Shown in pieces: positions 17,358 through 25,330 of a stretch of DNA of 41,121 bases. The notes under the pieces were generated by a model that had not been told where the DNA came from, searched no databases, and worked only from the letters and a program-made list of their open reading frames with translations. This DNA is from Candidatus Gastranaerophilales bacterium (lineage in GTDB: Bacteria > Cyanobacteriota > Vampirovibrionia > Gastranaerophilales > Gastranaerophilaceae), in NCBI GenBank assembly GCA_944326555.1, contig CALVEK010000018.1, positions 1 through 41,121 on the forward strand, written 5' to 3'. Numbering within the stretch: position 1 is the first letter of the stretch; each line of letters starts with the position of its first letter. The position numbers and the translations under genes are program-made.

Positions 17358-18344
17358 ATGCTGCAAACTTTGAATAAAATTAATTCGATATGTGAACTTG
17401 CAAAAGAAGTTTTGCAAATTGAAGCAGATTCTGTTCTTAATCTTAAAGACAGAATTAATGAAGATTTTGAACAGGCTATTGATATCCTGTACAACTGCAA
17501 GGGGCGTGTTATTGTTACGGGTATGGGTAAATCAGGGCATATCGGCAGAAAGATTGCAGCGACACTTTCTTCTACGGGGACACCGTCTTATTTTCTACAC
17601 CCTGCAGAAAGTACCCATGGCGATTCCGGTCTTATTACAAGAGATGACACTGTTATTGCGATTTCTAACAGTGGTGAGACTGCAGAGCTTATGAACTTAC
17701 TTCCGCTTATTGAACGTTTTGGTGTAAAAATGATTGCAATGACGGGTAAAAAAGAGTCTACACTTGGTAAAAAAGCAGATGTCGTTTTGGATATTTCCGT
17801 AGAAAAAGAAGCATGCCCTCTTGGTAAAGCACCTACAGCAAGTACAACTGCCACTCTTGCAATGGGTGATGCGGTTGCAATTTGTTTGTTGAAAAAACGC
17901 GGTTTTACCGAAGAAGATTTTCTTATGTTCCACCCGTCAGGTGCTTTGGGCCGTGGTGTTTTATATCACGTTTCCGATTTGATGATTACAGGTGATAGTG
18001 TACCTGTTGTTAACGAAAACAATAGCTTCCACGATACAATACAGCTTATTTCCGCCAAGAAACTCGGCTGTGCAGTCATTATTAATAACAGCGGTGTTAT
18101 GACAGGTATTTTGACAGATGGTGATATAAGAAGAACATTGCTAAAATACGACAATACTTCAAACCTCTTGGCAAAAGACGTTATGACGCATAATCCGAAA
18201 GTTATTCTTATGAATGATCTTGCCGCAAAAGCCCTGCATATTATGGAAAAACACTCAATCACATCTCTTGCTGTTTGTGATGATGACGGAAAACCTGTAG
18301 GTCTTATACATATCCATGATTTGTTAAAAGCGGGGGTTGCTTAG
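17358..18344 (+). CDS. kdsD: Arabinose-5-phosphate isomerase
   Basis: Converts ribulose 5-phosphate to arabinose 5-phosphate for KDO, the inner-core sugar of LPS. The 328-aa product has an SIS domain (about 35-175) with GMGKSGHIG at 55-63, the active-site block HPAESTHGDSG at 81-91 and SNSGET, then two CBS domains (about 205-328) ending HDLLKAG. It is the classic KdsD architecture and length. GGTGAGG precedes the ATG. It is followed with no gap by kdsC, giving a two-step KDO operon and showing that the cell has an outer membrane. Confidence 0.96.
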   Translation: MLQTLNKINSICELAKEVLQIEADSVLNLKDRINEDFEQAIDILYNCKGRVIVTGMGKSGHIGRKIAATLSSTGTPSYFLHPAESTHGDSGLITRDDTVIAISNSGETAELMNLLPLIERFGVKMIAMTGKKESTLGKKADVVLDISVEKEACPLGKAPTASTTATLAMGDAVAICLLKKRGFTEEDFLMFHPSGALGRGVLYHVSDLMITGDSVPVVNENNSFHDTIQLISAKKLGCAVIINNSGVMTGILTDGDIRRTLLKYDNTSNLLAKDVMTHNPKVILMNDLAAKALHIMEKHSITSLAVCDDDGKPVGLIHIHDLLKAGVA

Positions 18345-18890
18345 ATGACAAATGAAAAGAATATTGAATTGGAAGAGAAAGCGAGTAAGATAAAAGCCCT
18401 TGTGCTCGATGTGGATGGAGTTTTGACAGACGGTTCTTTGACTTTTGATGAGAACGGTGTTGAGTATAAAACGTTTAATGCAAAAGACGGTCAGGGAATA
18501 GTGATGCTGAATAAGGCAGGGTTTATTACTGCTATTATTACTGCAAGAAAAAACGGTACAGTTCGTCATAGGTTTAATAATCTTGGTATGACAAAACTTT
18601 TTGAAGGCAGCAAAAACAAAATAGCATCTCTAAAAGAATTGATGTCAGAATTTGATATAAAGCCTGAACAAATAGCGTACATGGGTGATGATTTGCCTGA
18701 TATATGTGTACTAAAAACCGTAGGTTTGCCTTGTTGCCCTTTAGATGCAGTGGATGAGGTACAAAAGCATGCGCTGTTTGTTTCATCAAAAAACGGTGGC
18801 AGAGGTGCAGTGAGAGAATTGTGCGATTTTATTCTTAAATCAACAGGAAAGTACGATGAAGCTGTTTCTTTGATTGTTAACAAAGAGTAA
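18345..18890 (+). CDS. kdsC: 3-Deoxy-D-manno-octulosonate 8-phosphate phosphatase
   Basis: Removes phosphate from KDO-8-P to release KDO. The 181-aa HAD-family, capless protein has the nucleophile motif LDVDGVLTDG (Asp22, Asp24) and GDDLPD at 114-119 as motif III. KdsC is a tetramer of this size. The ATG follows the kdsD TAG directly. KdsA and KdsB are not in the window. Confidence 0.95.
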   Translation: MTNEKNIELEEKASKIKALVLDVDGVLTDGSLTFDENGVEYKTFNAKDGQGIVMLNKAGFITAIITARKNGTVRHRFNNLGMTKLFEGSKNKIASLKELMSEFDIKPEQIAYMGDDLPDICVLKTVGLPCCPLDAVDEVQKHALFVSSKNGGRGAVRELCDFILKSTGKYDEAVSLIVNKE

Positions 18891-18961
18891 TTTAAAAGAG
18901 TCTATACAGGCATTGTTGTATTAACTGTGTAATTGAATATGAAATCTTACAGGACTGTATT

Positions 18962-19483
18962 ATGAAAAAATCTATTGCGGTTTTAACAGAAAATAAAAGT
19001 GTAGTGTTTGATGCAATAAGAGACTATTTTAAAGACAAAGATATTGAAGTCTTTGAAACAACAAGTATACTGGAAGCCGCTGATGCTGATTTGTGTCTTT
19101 TGGACGGGTATAAAGGTAGTTTGAATTCTGCAATTATACAGTGCGGTTGCTTTTTGAAGCTGCATGAATCTTTGTTGCCGTCTTTTGATTGCGATAACCC
19201 TGCTAAAGCTGCATTTGATTATGGAGTAAAAGTATCCGGAGTTACTATTAATTATTTAAACGAGGATGGGACTAATGGGCGTATAATTGCACAATATCCT
19301 GTGTTTTTAGACATAATGACATCGTTTGAAGATTTTCAAAAAGAAATGAAAAATGTTGCCTGTAAATTGGTGCCGTTTGTTTTGAATAGTGTAATTGAGA
19401 ATGTTTTGTTCAGCTATGATATGTTGATGGACCAAAAAGGCTGCAATGGCGGATGTAATGGAGCATGCTCAGGGCAGCAGTAA
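18962..19483 (+). CDS. Degenerate PurN-like formyltransferase domain protein with a Cys-rich tail
   Basis: A 173-aa protein resembling the C-terminal half of glycinamide ribonucleotide formyltransferase: DLCLLDGYKGSL at 43-54, KLHESLLPSF at 66-75 (PurN NIHPSLLPAF), GVKVSGVTINYL at 88-99 (GVKVTGCTVHFV) and DGTNGRIIAQYPV at 102-114. The catalytic Asn of N-x-HPS is Lys, and the catalytic Asp of DTG appears replaced, so only His68 of the triad remains. The N-terminal nucleotide-binding part is shortened. The tail GCNGGCNGACSG holds three Cys at four-residue steps (161, 165, 169), a possible metal site. CAGGA lies 7 nt before the ATG, 71 nt after kdsC. Function unknown; probably non-catalytic. Confidence 0.75.
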   Translation: MKKSIAVLTENKSVVFDAIRDYFKDKDIEVFETTSILEAADADLCLLDGYKGSLNSAIIQCGCFLKLHESLLPSFDCDNPAKAAFDYGVKVSGVTINYLNEDGTNGRIIAQYPVFLDIMTSFEDFQKEMKNVACKLVPFVLNSVIENVLFSYDMLMDQKGCNGGCNGACSGQQ

Positions 19484-19805
19484 ATTATAATTGTTAATTG
19501 TACACTTTATATCGATGAAAAACCTGATGTTTTTTGAATAAAAAAATAGGGCTTAAGTGGATAAAAAGCCCTAGCTGTCTGGAATTAAGAATAGTTGGAA
19601 GTATGAAAAAGATTTAATAATATATAATAGTAAAATGAAGATTTGAACAATTACCCGAATGGGTATTTGTAAAAAATAAAGAAAATTTTTGAGAATGGAA
19701 TAAAAAAATAATAAAAACAAATGAATAAGTGTACAAAATGCACTTTATCAATAACCCAGTAAAATCAATGCTTTTCGGAGCTTATTAAGATTTCTTTAAG
19801 AGGGG
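19484..19805. other. Intergenic stretch without a recognised gene
   Basis: Very AT-rich, with no coding frame I can support. It holds a hairpin acting as a minus-strand terminator (19547-19573), a small TACCC-gaat-GGGTA hairpin near 19653, and two copies of a TGTACA motif followed within a few bases by CACTTTAT or CTTTATAT (about 19499 and 19729). Confidence 0.5.
19540..19573 (-). terminator. Minus-strand terminator-like hairpin
   Basis: TAGGGCTT (19547-19554) pairs with AAGCCCTA (19566-19573). On the minus strand the stem is followed by T7. No minus-strand gene leads into it, so it is either unused or ends an unannotated transcript. Confidence 0.5.
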
Positions 19806-19845
19806 TTGACAATAAATCCTTTATAGTACATAATAAAAATGTACT
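19806..19845 (+). promoter_or_regulatory. Strong promoter with inverted repeat over the -10 region
   Basis: TTGACA, exactly 17 nt, then CATAAT: the closest match to consensus in the window. AGTACAT (19825-19831) and ATGTACT (19839-19845) form a perfect inverted repeat around the -10 box and expected start site, placed like a repressor operator. Confidence 0.7.
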
Positions 19846-19897
19846 AAATAGTGTAGTTGAAACACTTAATTCAAATCACAAAATAAGGACAACAAAA

Positions 19898-20188
19898 ATG
19901 AAAGTAAATGGAATTAACACATTTAACTATTCAAATATAAATAATAACAAACAATATGCTACAAGACCTGTTTTTAAACAAGACATGGCTAGTTTTACTC
20001 AAAGAGCTATTGTAGATCAGTTTATTGAATCTGCTGATGACCAAAAAAACAGCAAAAATCCTTTAGTTAGCAAAATTTCTTTCTTAAGAGATGTTCTTTT
20101 CTCTTCTGAAACTACAAGAAAGGCTAAAGAACTTCAGGAAGTTTTGGACAGCTACGATTCTAACCACAGTATATTATACAAAATATAA
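19898..20188 (+). CDS. Small unknown protein, 96 aa
   Basis: Not a family I can name. The N-terminal third is Asn-rich and probably unstructured (INTFNYSNINNN), and the rest is charged and likely helical (FIESADDQKN, ETTRKAKELQEVLDSY). There is no signal peptide, membrane segment or cysteine. Expression looks well supported: a near-consensus promoter, AAGGA 8 nt before the ATG, and a Rho-independent terminator about 70 nt after the stop, so it is a single-gene unit. The inverted repeat over its -10 suggests repression. It shares with the 101-aa product at 40007 only a general style, not alignable sequence. Confidence 0.8.
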   Translation: MKVNGINTFNYSNINNNKQYATRPVFKQDMASFTQRAIVDQFIESADDQKNSKNPLVSKISFLRDVLFSSETTRKAKELQEVLDSYDSNHSILYKI

Positions 20189-20259
20189 TATATTGTTAGC
20201 CAAAACATTATAACATTTCCCCCGTTACACAATTTTAATTTGAATAGATGCAGTAAATT

Positions 20260-20285
20260 ATCAGGCCTAGTTGCCTGATTTTCTT
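20260..20285 (+). terminator. Terminator after the 96-aa gene
   Basis: ATCAGGC pairs with GCCTGAT across a 6-nt loop, followed by TTTCTTTATTT. Confidence 0.75.
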
Positions 20286-20366
20286 TATTTAAAGCGATAT
20301 TTTGTTTTTTGATATTGATTGGTAATCTATAGCTGAAGAAATTATCATTCATCTTATATATTTTGT

Positions 20367-20395
20367 TTGAAGAAGACATGCTTTTTTAGTAAAAT
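20367..20395 (+). promoter_or_regulatory. Candidate promoter of the mur operon
   Basis: TTGAAG, 17-nt spacer, TAAAAT. The expected start site is near 20402, just before the first murF ATG. Confidence 0.45.
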
Positions 20396-20406
20396 TTTAG
20401 AGGTTA

Positions 20407-21774
20407 ATGTACAATTACGGCGTGGAAGTTATGAAGTTTACTTTTGATGAGCTTGTTAAAGCAACTAATGCAGAGGTTCTGTTATGCGCTAATCAGTCAG
20501 GAATGTTCGAGATTTCTACTGATTCCAGAAATATAAGTTGCTCCAATGTCTATCTTCCTTTAAAAGGTGAAAGATTTGACGGACACGATTTTATCTCTAT
20601 GTCTGTAGAAAAGGGTGTAAGAGGTTATTTTACCTCTGATAAAAATATAGTGTTTCCTGAGGCAAAATTTATACTGTATGTTGAAGATACTTTGATTGCA
20701 TATTTAAAATTGGCTGCTTTTTATAAAGAAAGGATTAATCCGATTACGGTTGCTGTTACGGGTAGCTCAGGCAAAACTACTACAAAGGAAATGATGGCTG
20801 CTGTATTGTCCGAAAGTTACAGAGTGCACAAGTCTATACTAAATCATAATAACGAAATCGGACTTTGTCAGACAATGCTTTCGATGCCGAAAGATACTGA
20901 AATTTTGGTTGTAGAGATGGGAATGAGAGGTTTGGGTGAAATTTCACTACTCTCTAAGTATGCTAAGCCTGATATAGCAGTCATTGCCAACACAGGGTCT
21001 GCCCATATCGGACGATTAGGCAGTGAAAAAAATATTGCAAAAGCAAAATGTGAAATTGCCGATTATCTCCATCCTGAAGGGTTGTTGATTGCGCATGATA
21101 CTGACTTAATAAAGAGTGTTAATAAGTATTCGGGTCAAACTGTATATGTTGGATTGAATTCTCCTGAACTTAAAGATGTAGTGCTTAAGGAGCATTCAAG
21201 TGAGTTTGTGTATAAAAATAACAAATATAAATTGAATGTCGAGGGATTACACAATATTCAAAATTCTCTTTTTGTTATAACTGCGGCTTTAAAGTTGGGA
21301 ATGACTCCTCAAAATATTGCAAAAGGTTTAGAAAAGTATAAACCGATTGAAAAAAGATGGGAAGTAAATGAAGTTTCAGGATACAAAATTATAAATGACA
21401 GTTACAACTCTAATCCTGAGTCTTTGAAAGCGGCTGTTTCAACGTTTTTATCCACACAAAAATCGCCCAGAGTTTTGGTTCTTGGGGACATGGGTGAGCT
21501 TGGTAAGAACGAAGAAAATTATCACAAAGAGATTGGGGAATTTTTGCAAAATTATGATGATTTTGAATTGATAACAGTTGGTTCATTATCAAAATATATA
21601 GCAAAGGGGCTTAGTTCAAAGTCAGACAAAGAATATAAGATAAACAGTTTTGATACAAACATTGAGGCTGCAAAATATATATTGGAAAATATTCCTGCTG
21701 GTACTACAATGTTGTTTAAGGCGTCGCGTTCGATGAAGTTTGAAGAAATAATCAAGGAGCTTGATAGAGGATGA
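20407..21774 (+). CDS. murF: UDP-N-acetylmuramoyl-tripeptide--D-alanyl-D-alanine ligase
   Basis: Adds D-Ala-D-Ala to the muropeptide precursor using ATP, in the cytosol. The 455-aa product has the three Mur-ligase domains. It begins KFTFDELVKATNAEVL, has STDSRNI near 38, the ATP loop TGSSGKTTTKEMM at about 118-130, NNEIGLCQTML, and INDSYNSNPESLKAAV near 330. An ATG eight codons further in (20431) would give the family-typical MKFTFDEL start. The first ATG would be nearly leaderless from the promoter seen here, so the start is undecided between them. It heads murF-mraY-murD-ftsW-murG. Confidence 0.95.
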   Translation: MYNYGVEVMKFTFDELVKATNAEVLLCANQSGMFEISTDSRNISCSNVYLPLKGERFDGHDFISMSVEKGVRGYFTSDKNIVFPEAKFILYVEDTLIAYLKLAAFYKERINPITVAVTGSSGKTTTKEMMAAVLSESYRVHKSILNHNNEIGLCQTMLSMPKDTEILVVEMGMRGLGEISLLSKYAKPDIAVIANTGSAHIGRLGSEKNIAKAKCEIADYLHPEGLLIAHDTDLIKSVNKYSGQTVYVGLNSPELKDVVLKEHSSEFVYKNNKYKLNVEGLHNIQNSLFVITAALKLGMTPQNIAKGLEKYKPIEKRWEVNEVSGYKIINDSYNSNPESLKAAVSTFLSTQKSPRVLVLGDMGELGKNEENYHKEIGEFLQNYDDFELITVGSLSKYIAKGLSSKSDKEYKINSFDTNIEAAKYILENIPAGTTMLFKASRSMKFEEIIKELDRG

Positions 21775-22736
21775 TATTAGCTATAGTAGCGGCACTAATC
21801 GCTTTTGTATTGTGTCTTTTGCTTGGAGTGCCATATATAGAATTTTTGAAAAAGAGAATGCTGGGACAGTACATTAGAGAGGAAGCTCCGGAGTCTCATG
21901 CTAAAAAAGGCGGAACGCCCACTACCGGTGGTGTATTTCTTGTTATAGCATCGGTGATTGCGGCTATTGTTTCTTTGTTTATGGCGGAAAAAACCTCAAC
22001 AGGTGCATTTTTGCTTTTGATAACATTTATTTTTTATATGTTTGCGGGTTTTCAAGACGATGCTCAAAAATTCGAACATCATGCCAATAAAGGTCTGAGT
22101 GCAAGAGGAAAGCTAATTTTGCAGATAGCTATTGCTTGTTTGCCTGTTATGTTTGTTACCATTGGCGGTAGAACTTTTTTAACTTTCGGGCATTATACTT
22201 TTAATCTCGGTTATTTTTATCCGATATTCGGCATATTTCTTATTACAGGTGTATCAAATGCGGTTAATTTGACTGATGGTTTGGATGGCTTGGCTGCTTC
22301 CAATTTGGTTATTTCTTTATCTGCTTTAACTATTATTAATTTGATAATGGGAAATGTTGATTTGGCAATCATTTGTGCTTCTGTTGCAGGTGCTTGTTTG
22401 GGATTTTTGTATTTTAACAGACATCCTGCAAAAGTTTTTATGGGCGATACAGGTTCTTTGGCTTTAGGCGGAGTTTTGGGTACTCTCGCCGTCATGGGAA
22501 AATTTGAGTTGTGGCTTATACCGATTGGTATTATTTATCTTGTAGAAACTTTGTCTGTAATGATTCAGGTTACAAGTTTTAAATTGACAGGTAAAAGAGT
22601 TTTTAAGATGAGTCCTATCCATCATCATTTTGAGTTGTGCGGATGGAACGAAACAAAAATAGTAAAAGTCTTTGCTTTGATTACTTTTTTGTGTTCATCA
22701 GGTGCAGTAGGTTTGTTTTGGTATTTAAACAGATAA
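21771..22736 (+). CDS. mraY: Phospho-N-acetylmuramoyl-pentapeptide transferase
   Basis: Transfers phospho-MurNAc-pentapeptide to undecaprenyl phosphate, making lipid I at the inner face of the membrane. The 321-aa polytopic protein has about ten membrane segments, KKGGTPTTGG in the first cytoplasmic loop, FQDDAQK, the catalytic NLTDGLDGLA, GDTGSLALGG and the MSPIHHHFELCGW signature near the C-terminus. Its ATG overlaps the murF TGA (ATGA). It is slightly shorter than the E. coli enzyme, as usual for this branch. Confidence 0.97.
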   Translation: MILAIVAALIAFVLCLLLGVPYIEFLKKRMLGQYIREEAPESHAKKGGTPTTGGVFLVIASVIAAIVSLFMAEKTSTGAFLLLITFIFYMFAGFQDDAQKFEHHANKGLSARGKLILQIAIACLPVMFVTIGGRTFLTFGHYTFNLGYFYPIFGIFLITGVSNAVNLTDGLDGLAASNLVISLSALTIINLIMGNVDLAIICASVAGACLGFLYFNRHPAKVFMGDTGSLALGGVLGTLAVMGKFELWLIPIGIIYLVETLSVMIQVTSFKLTGKRVFKMSPIHHHFELCGWNETKIVKVFALITFLCSSGAVGLFWYLNR

Positions 22737-22758
22737 ATTTGTATAGAAAGCAAATATT

Positions 22759-24141
22759 ATGATTAGAAAATGGTTTGATAAAAAAGTTTTGATTTTGGGA
22801 TTATCCAAAAGTGGTGTTGCGGCAGCCAAGTATTTAAATGAAAAAGGCGCTGATTGTTACATTACAGAAAAGAAGCCAATGTCAGAAAAGGATGCCGAAC
22901 TTGTCAAAGAACTGAATGCGCTGGGTATCAAAACGGAATTTGAAAATCATTCAGACGAGTTTATGGAGGATGTTTATGTTGCGGTTACAAGTCCGGGGAT
23001 TCCTCCTGCAAGTGAGATTATGCAAAAACTGAAAGAAAAAAATATTAAAGTAATAAGTGAAGTAGAACTTGCATATTTGGAAACTCAAGTACCTTTTGTA
23101 GCTATTACAGGTACAAATGGCAAAACTACTACAACAGAGCTTACGAATTTTATTATCAACAAAGAGTTCAAAGCACAAAAATGCGGTAATATTGGAATTC
23201 CGCCTTGTTCTTTAATAAAGTCGGGATTTGATGAGGATACTGATTTTTATGTTTGTGAATTAAGTTCTTTCCAACTTAATTACAGCCCGAGTTTTAGGCC
23301 TCAAATTGCTGTTTGGATGAACTTTACACCTGACCATATTGATTGGCATGGGGGATTGGACAATTATTTTGAAGCAAAGGCTTCTCTTTTTGCCAGTGAT
23401 AAAAAGCCGGGGTTTGCTGTTTTTTGTGCAGAAGATGAAAAAGTTTTTGAGTTCGGTAAAAATTATTGCGGTGAAAAATTCTTTTTTGGCAAAGAATTGG
23501 ACGAAAATTGCTCCTATATAAAATATGATGAAAACGGCCAAAATGGTGCAATATATTTTAAAAGAGCTGCCGGTAGTGAGGAAAAAATTATCGATTTAAA
23601 AGATATTCCTCTTGTTGGTAATCACAATTATCAAAATGTTATGGCTTCTTTGATTTGTGCAAAAATAGTTGGTGTAAGCAATGAAAAGATTATTGAAGCT
23701 ATAAAAGAATTCAAAGCTCCCGAACACAGATGCGAGTTTGTTGACAATATTCAAGGTAAGGCTGTCTACAATGATTCTAAGGCAACAAACCCTGAGGCAG
23801 CAATATTTGCTCTAAAATCATTTGAGGGCAAAACGTTAACCCTTATTGCAGGAGGAACAGATAAAAATACTGATTTAACAGAATTTTGTGAAACGGTTAA
23901 AAAATATGTAAAAAATGTAGTTCTTTTAGGACTTGCAAAAGACAGGTTTGAATCGGAATTACGTAAAAACGGATATGAAAACATAATCATAGCTGATTCT
24001 TTTACGGATGGTGTGGACAAGGCTTTTGAAACAGACAGCGAAGTAATCCTTTTGTCTCCGGCATGTTCAAGTTATGATATGTTCTCAGGATATGAAGAGC
24101 GAGGAAGAGTGTTTAAAGACTATGCCTTATCAAAGAAATAG
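22759..24141 (+). CDS. murD: UDP-N-acetylmuramoylalanine--D-glutamate ligase
   Basis: Adds D-glutamate to UDP-MurNAc-L-Ala with ATP. The 460-aa product has the nucleotide-binding LGLSKSGVAAAKYL at the N-terminus, the P-loop ITGTNGKTTTTELTN at about 115-129, NFTPDHIDWHG, HNYQNVMAS and NDSKATNPEA. It begins 22 nt after mraY, and its last codons overlap ftsW. murE and murC, its pathway neighbours, are outside the window. Confidence 0.97.
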   Translation: MIRKWFDKKVLILGLSKSGVAAAKYLNEKGADCYITEKKPMSEKDAELVKELNALGIKTEFENHSDEFMEDVYVAVTSPGIPPASEIMQKLKEKNIKVISEVELAYLETQVPFVAITGTNGKTTTTELTNFIINKEFKAQKCGNIGIPPCSLIKSGFDEDTDFYVCELSSFQLNYSPSFRPQIAVWMNFTPDHIDWHGGLDNYFEAKASLFASDKKPGFAVFCAEDEKVFEFGKNYCGEKFFFGKELDENCSYIKYDENGQNGAIYFKRAAGSEEKIIDLKDIPLVGNHNYQNVMASLICAKIVGVSNEKIIEAIKEFKAPEHRCEFVDNIQGKAVYNDSKATNPEAAIFALKSFEGKTLTLIAGGTDKNTDLTEFCETVKKYVKNVVLLGLAKDRFESELRKNGYENIIIADSFTDGVDKAFETDSEVILLSPACSSYDMFSGYEERGRVFKDYALSKK

Positions 24142-25330
24142 ACATACTCATAAATATCATAATGATGGAGGACATTCTCACGGACAGGTGAGTGATGTAG
24201 TTCTTTCTCCGCCTGATACTACTTTGATGGTAGTTGTTGCTTTTCTTGTTGTTATAGGCTTGATGGCAATATTTTCCGCAGGTGCTCCAAAATCCATGGA
24301 AATGGGTGAAAATCCTGCTTCTTTTGCTTTTAAGCAATTTATATATCTTATTTTTGGTGTTTTTGGATTAAATTATTTTTCAAAAACTGATTATAAAAAA
24401 CTCAAAAATTGGGCAGTACCTTTTGCATGGTTTGTTGTTACAATGCTTGCTTTGGTTGATTTTACACCTCTTGGTGTTGTGGTAAACGGTGCAAGACGTT
24501 GGATTATGCTTGGTCCTATTCAATTTCAGCCTTCCGAGATGACAAAGATTGCAGTAATTCTTTTGTTATCAAATGCTTTTTACAGAGATAGCAATTTATT
24601 CAGCTCTCACAAGATTGTGAATTATTTTTTCCCGATTCTTGTGATGATATTTCTTGTATACAAGCAGCCTAACCTTTCGATGGTAATATTGCTATTGTTG
24701 ACATCAATGGTAATGTATTTAAGCGTTTCGGGGTCGATAAAGTATATGATTACTTTGGGGCTTAGTGGTATAGCCGCAGCATTTGGTACATTTATGTTAT
24801 TCGGTCAAAAACTTTTGCATGGTTATCAAATGCAACGTATACAGATCTGGTTGAATCCAAATTCTGATCCTTACGGAGCAGGCTATAACATAATTCAGTC
24901 TTTGTTAGCTTTTGCCGCAGGCGGGTTTTGGGGTGTCGGATATGGAAACTCTAAACAAAAATTAGCTTGGCTCCCTGAGGGACATACGGATTTTATTTTT
25001 GCCGTTATAGCCGAGGAATTGGGCTTTTTAGGCTGTTTCTTTGTTATAGGACTCTTTTGGACATTTATTCATAGAGGTATTATTATATCTTCACGTGCAA
25101 ATGATATGTTTGGAAAGCTCATGGCCGTTGGTATAACTCTTTCTATCGGCTTACAGGCTTTTATAAATATGAGTGTATCGAGCTCTCTTATACCGGCAAC
25201 AGGTGTACCGCTGCCGTTTATCAGTTATGGCGGAACATCTTTGGTTGTATCTTTGTGTATGGTTGGAGTGCTTTTGAATATTTCTAAAAAGAGAATAAAG
25301 AGGATAAGAAATTATGACAGAGGATACTAA
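24122..25330 (+). CDS. ftsW: Peptidoglycan glycosyltransferase FtsW
   Basis: SEDS-family septal peptidoglycan polymerase in the inner membrane, working with a class B penicillin-binding protein. The 402-aa product has about ten membrane segments and the family blocks GARRWIMLGPIQFQPSEMTK, KQPNLSMVILLL, GYQMQRIQIWLNP, LPEGHTDFIFAVIAEELG and ATGVPLPFISYGGTSL. The start is uncertain: this ATG overlaps murD by 20 nt, and in-frame ATGs at 24074 and 24092 would add 16 or 10 residues. The cytoplasmic N-terminus is unusually His-rich (RNRHTHKYHNDGGHSHG), which I do not know from typical FtsW. Confidence 0.94.
   Translation: MPYQRNRHTHKYHNDGGHSHGQVSDVVLSPPDTTLMVVVAFLVVIGLMAIFSAGAPKSMEMGENPASFAFKQFIYLIFGVFGLNYFSKTDYKKLKNWAVPFAWFVVTMLALVDFTPLGVVVNGARRWIMLGPIQFQPSEMTKIAVILLLSNAFYRDSNLFSSHKIVNYFFPILVMIFLVYKQPNLSMVILLLLTSMVMYLSVSGSIKYMITLGLSGIAAAFGTFMLFGQKLLHGYQMQRIQIWLNPNSDPYGAGYNIIQSLLAFAAGGFWGVGYGNSKQKLAWLPEGHTDFIFAVIAEELGFLGCFFVIGLFWTFIHRGIIISSRANDMFGKLMAVGITLSIGLQAFINMSVSSSLIPATGVPLPFISYGGTSLVVSLCMVGVLLNISKKRIKRIRNYDRGY

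Noticed and set aside
17358-18344. Sugar isomerase of the GutQ type instead of kdsD
   Set aside because: The domain structure is the same, but the gene is joined without a gap to kdsC, which points to the KDO pathway.
18962-19483. Functional purN
   Set aside because: Sequence landmarks match, but the catalytic Asn and Asp are not present and the N-terminal domain is too short, so the symbol was not assigned.
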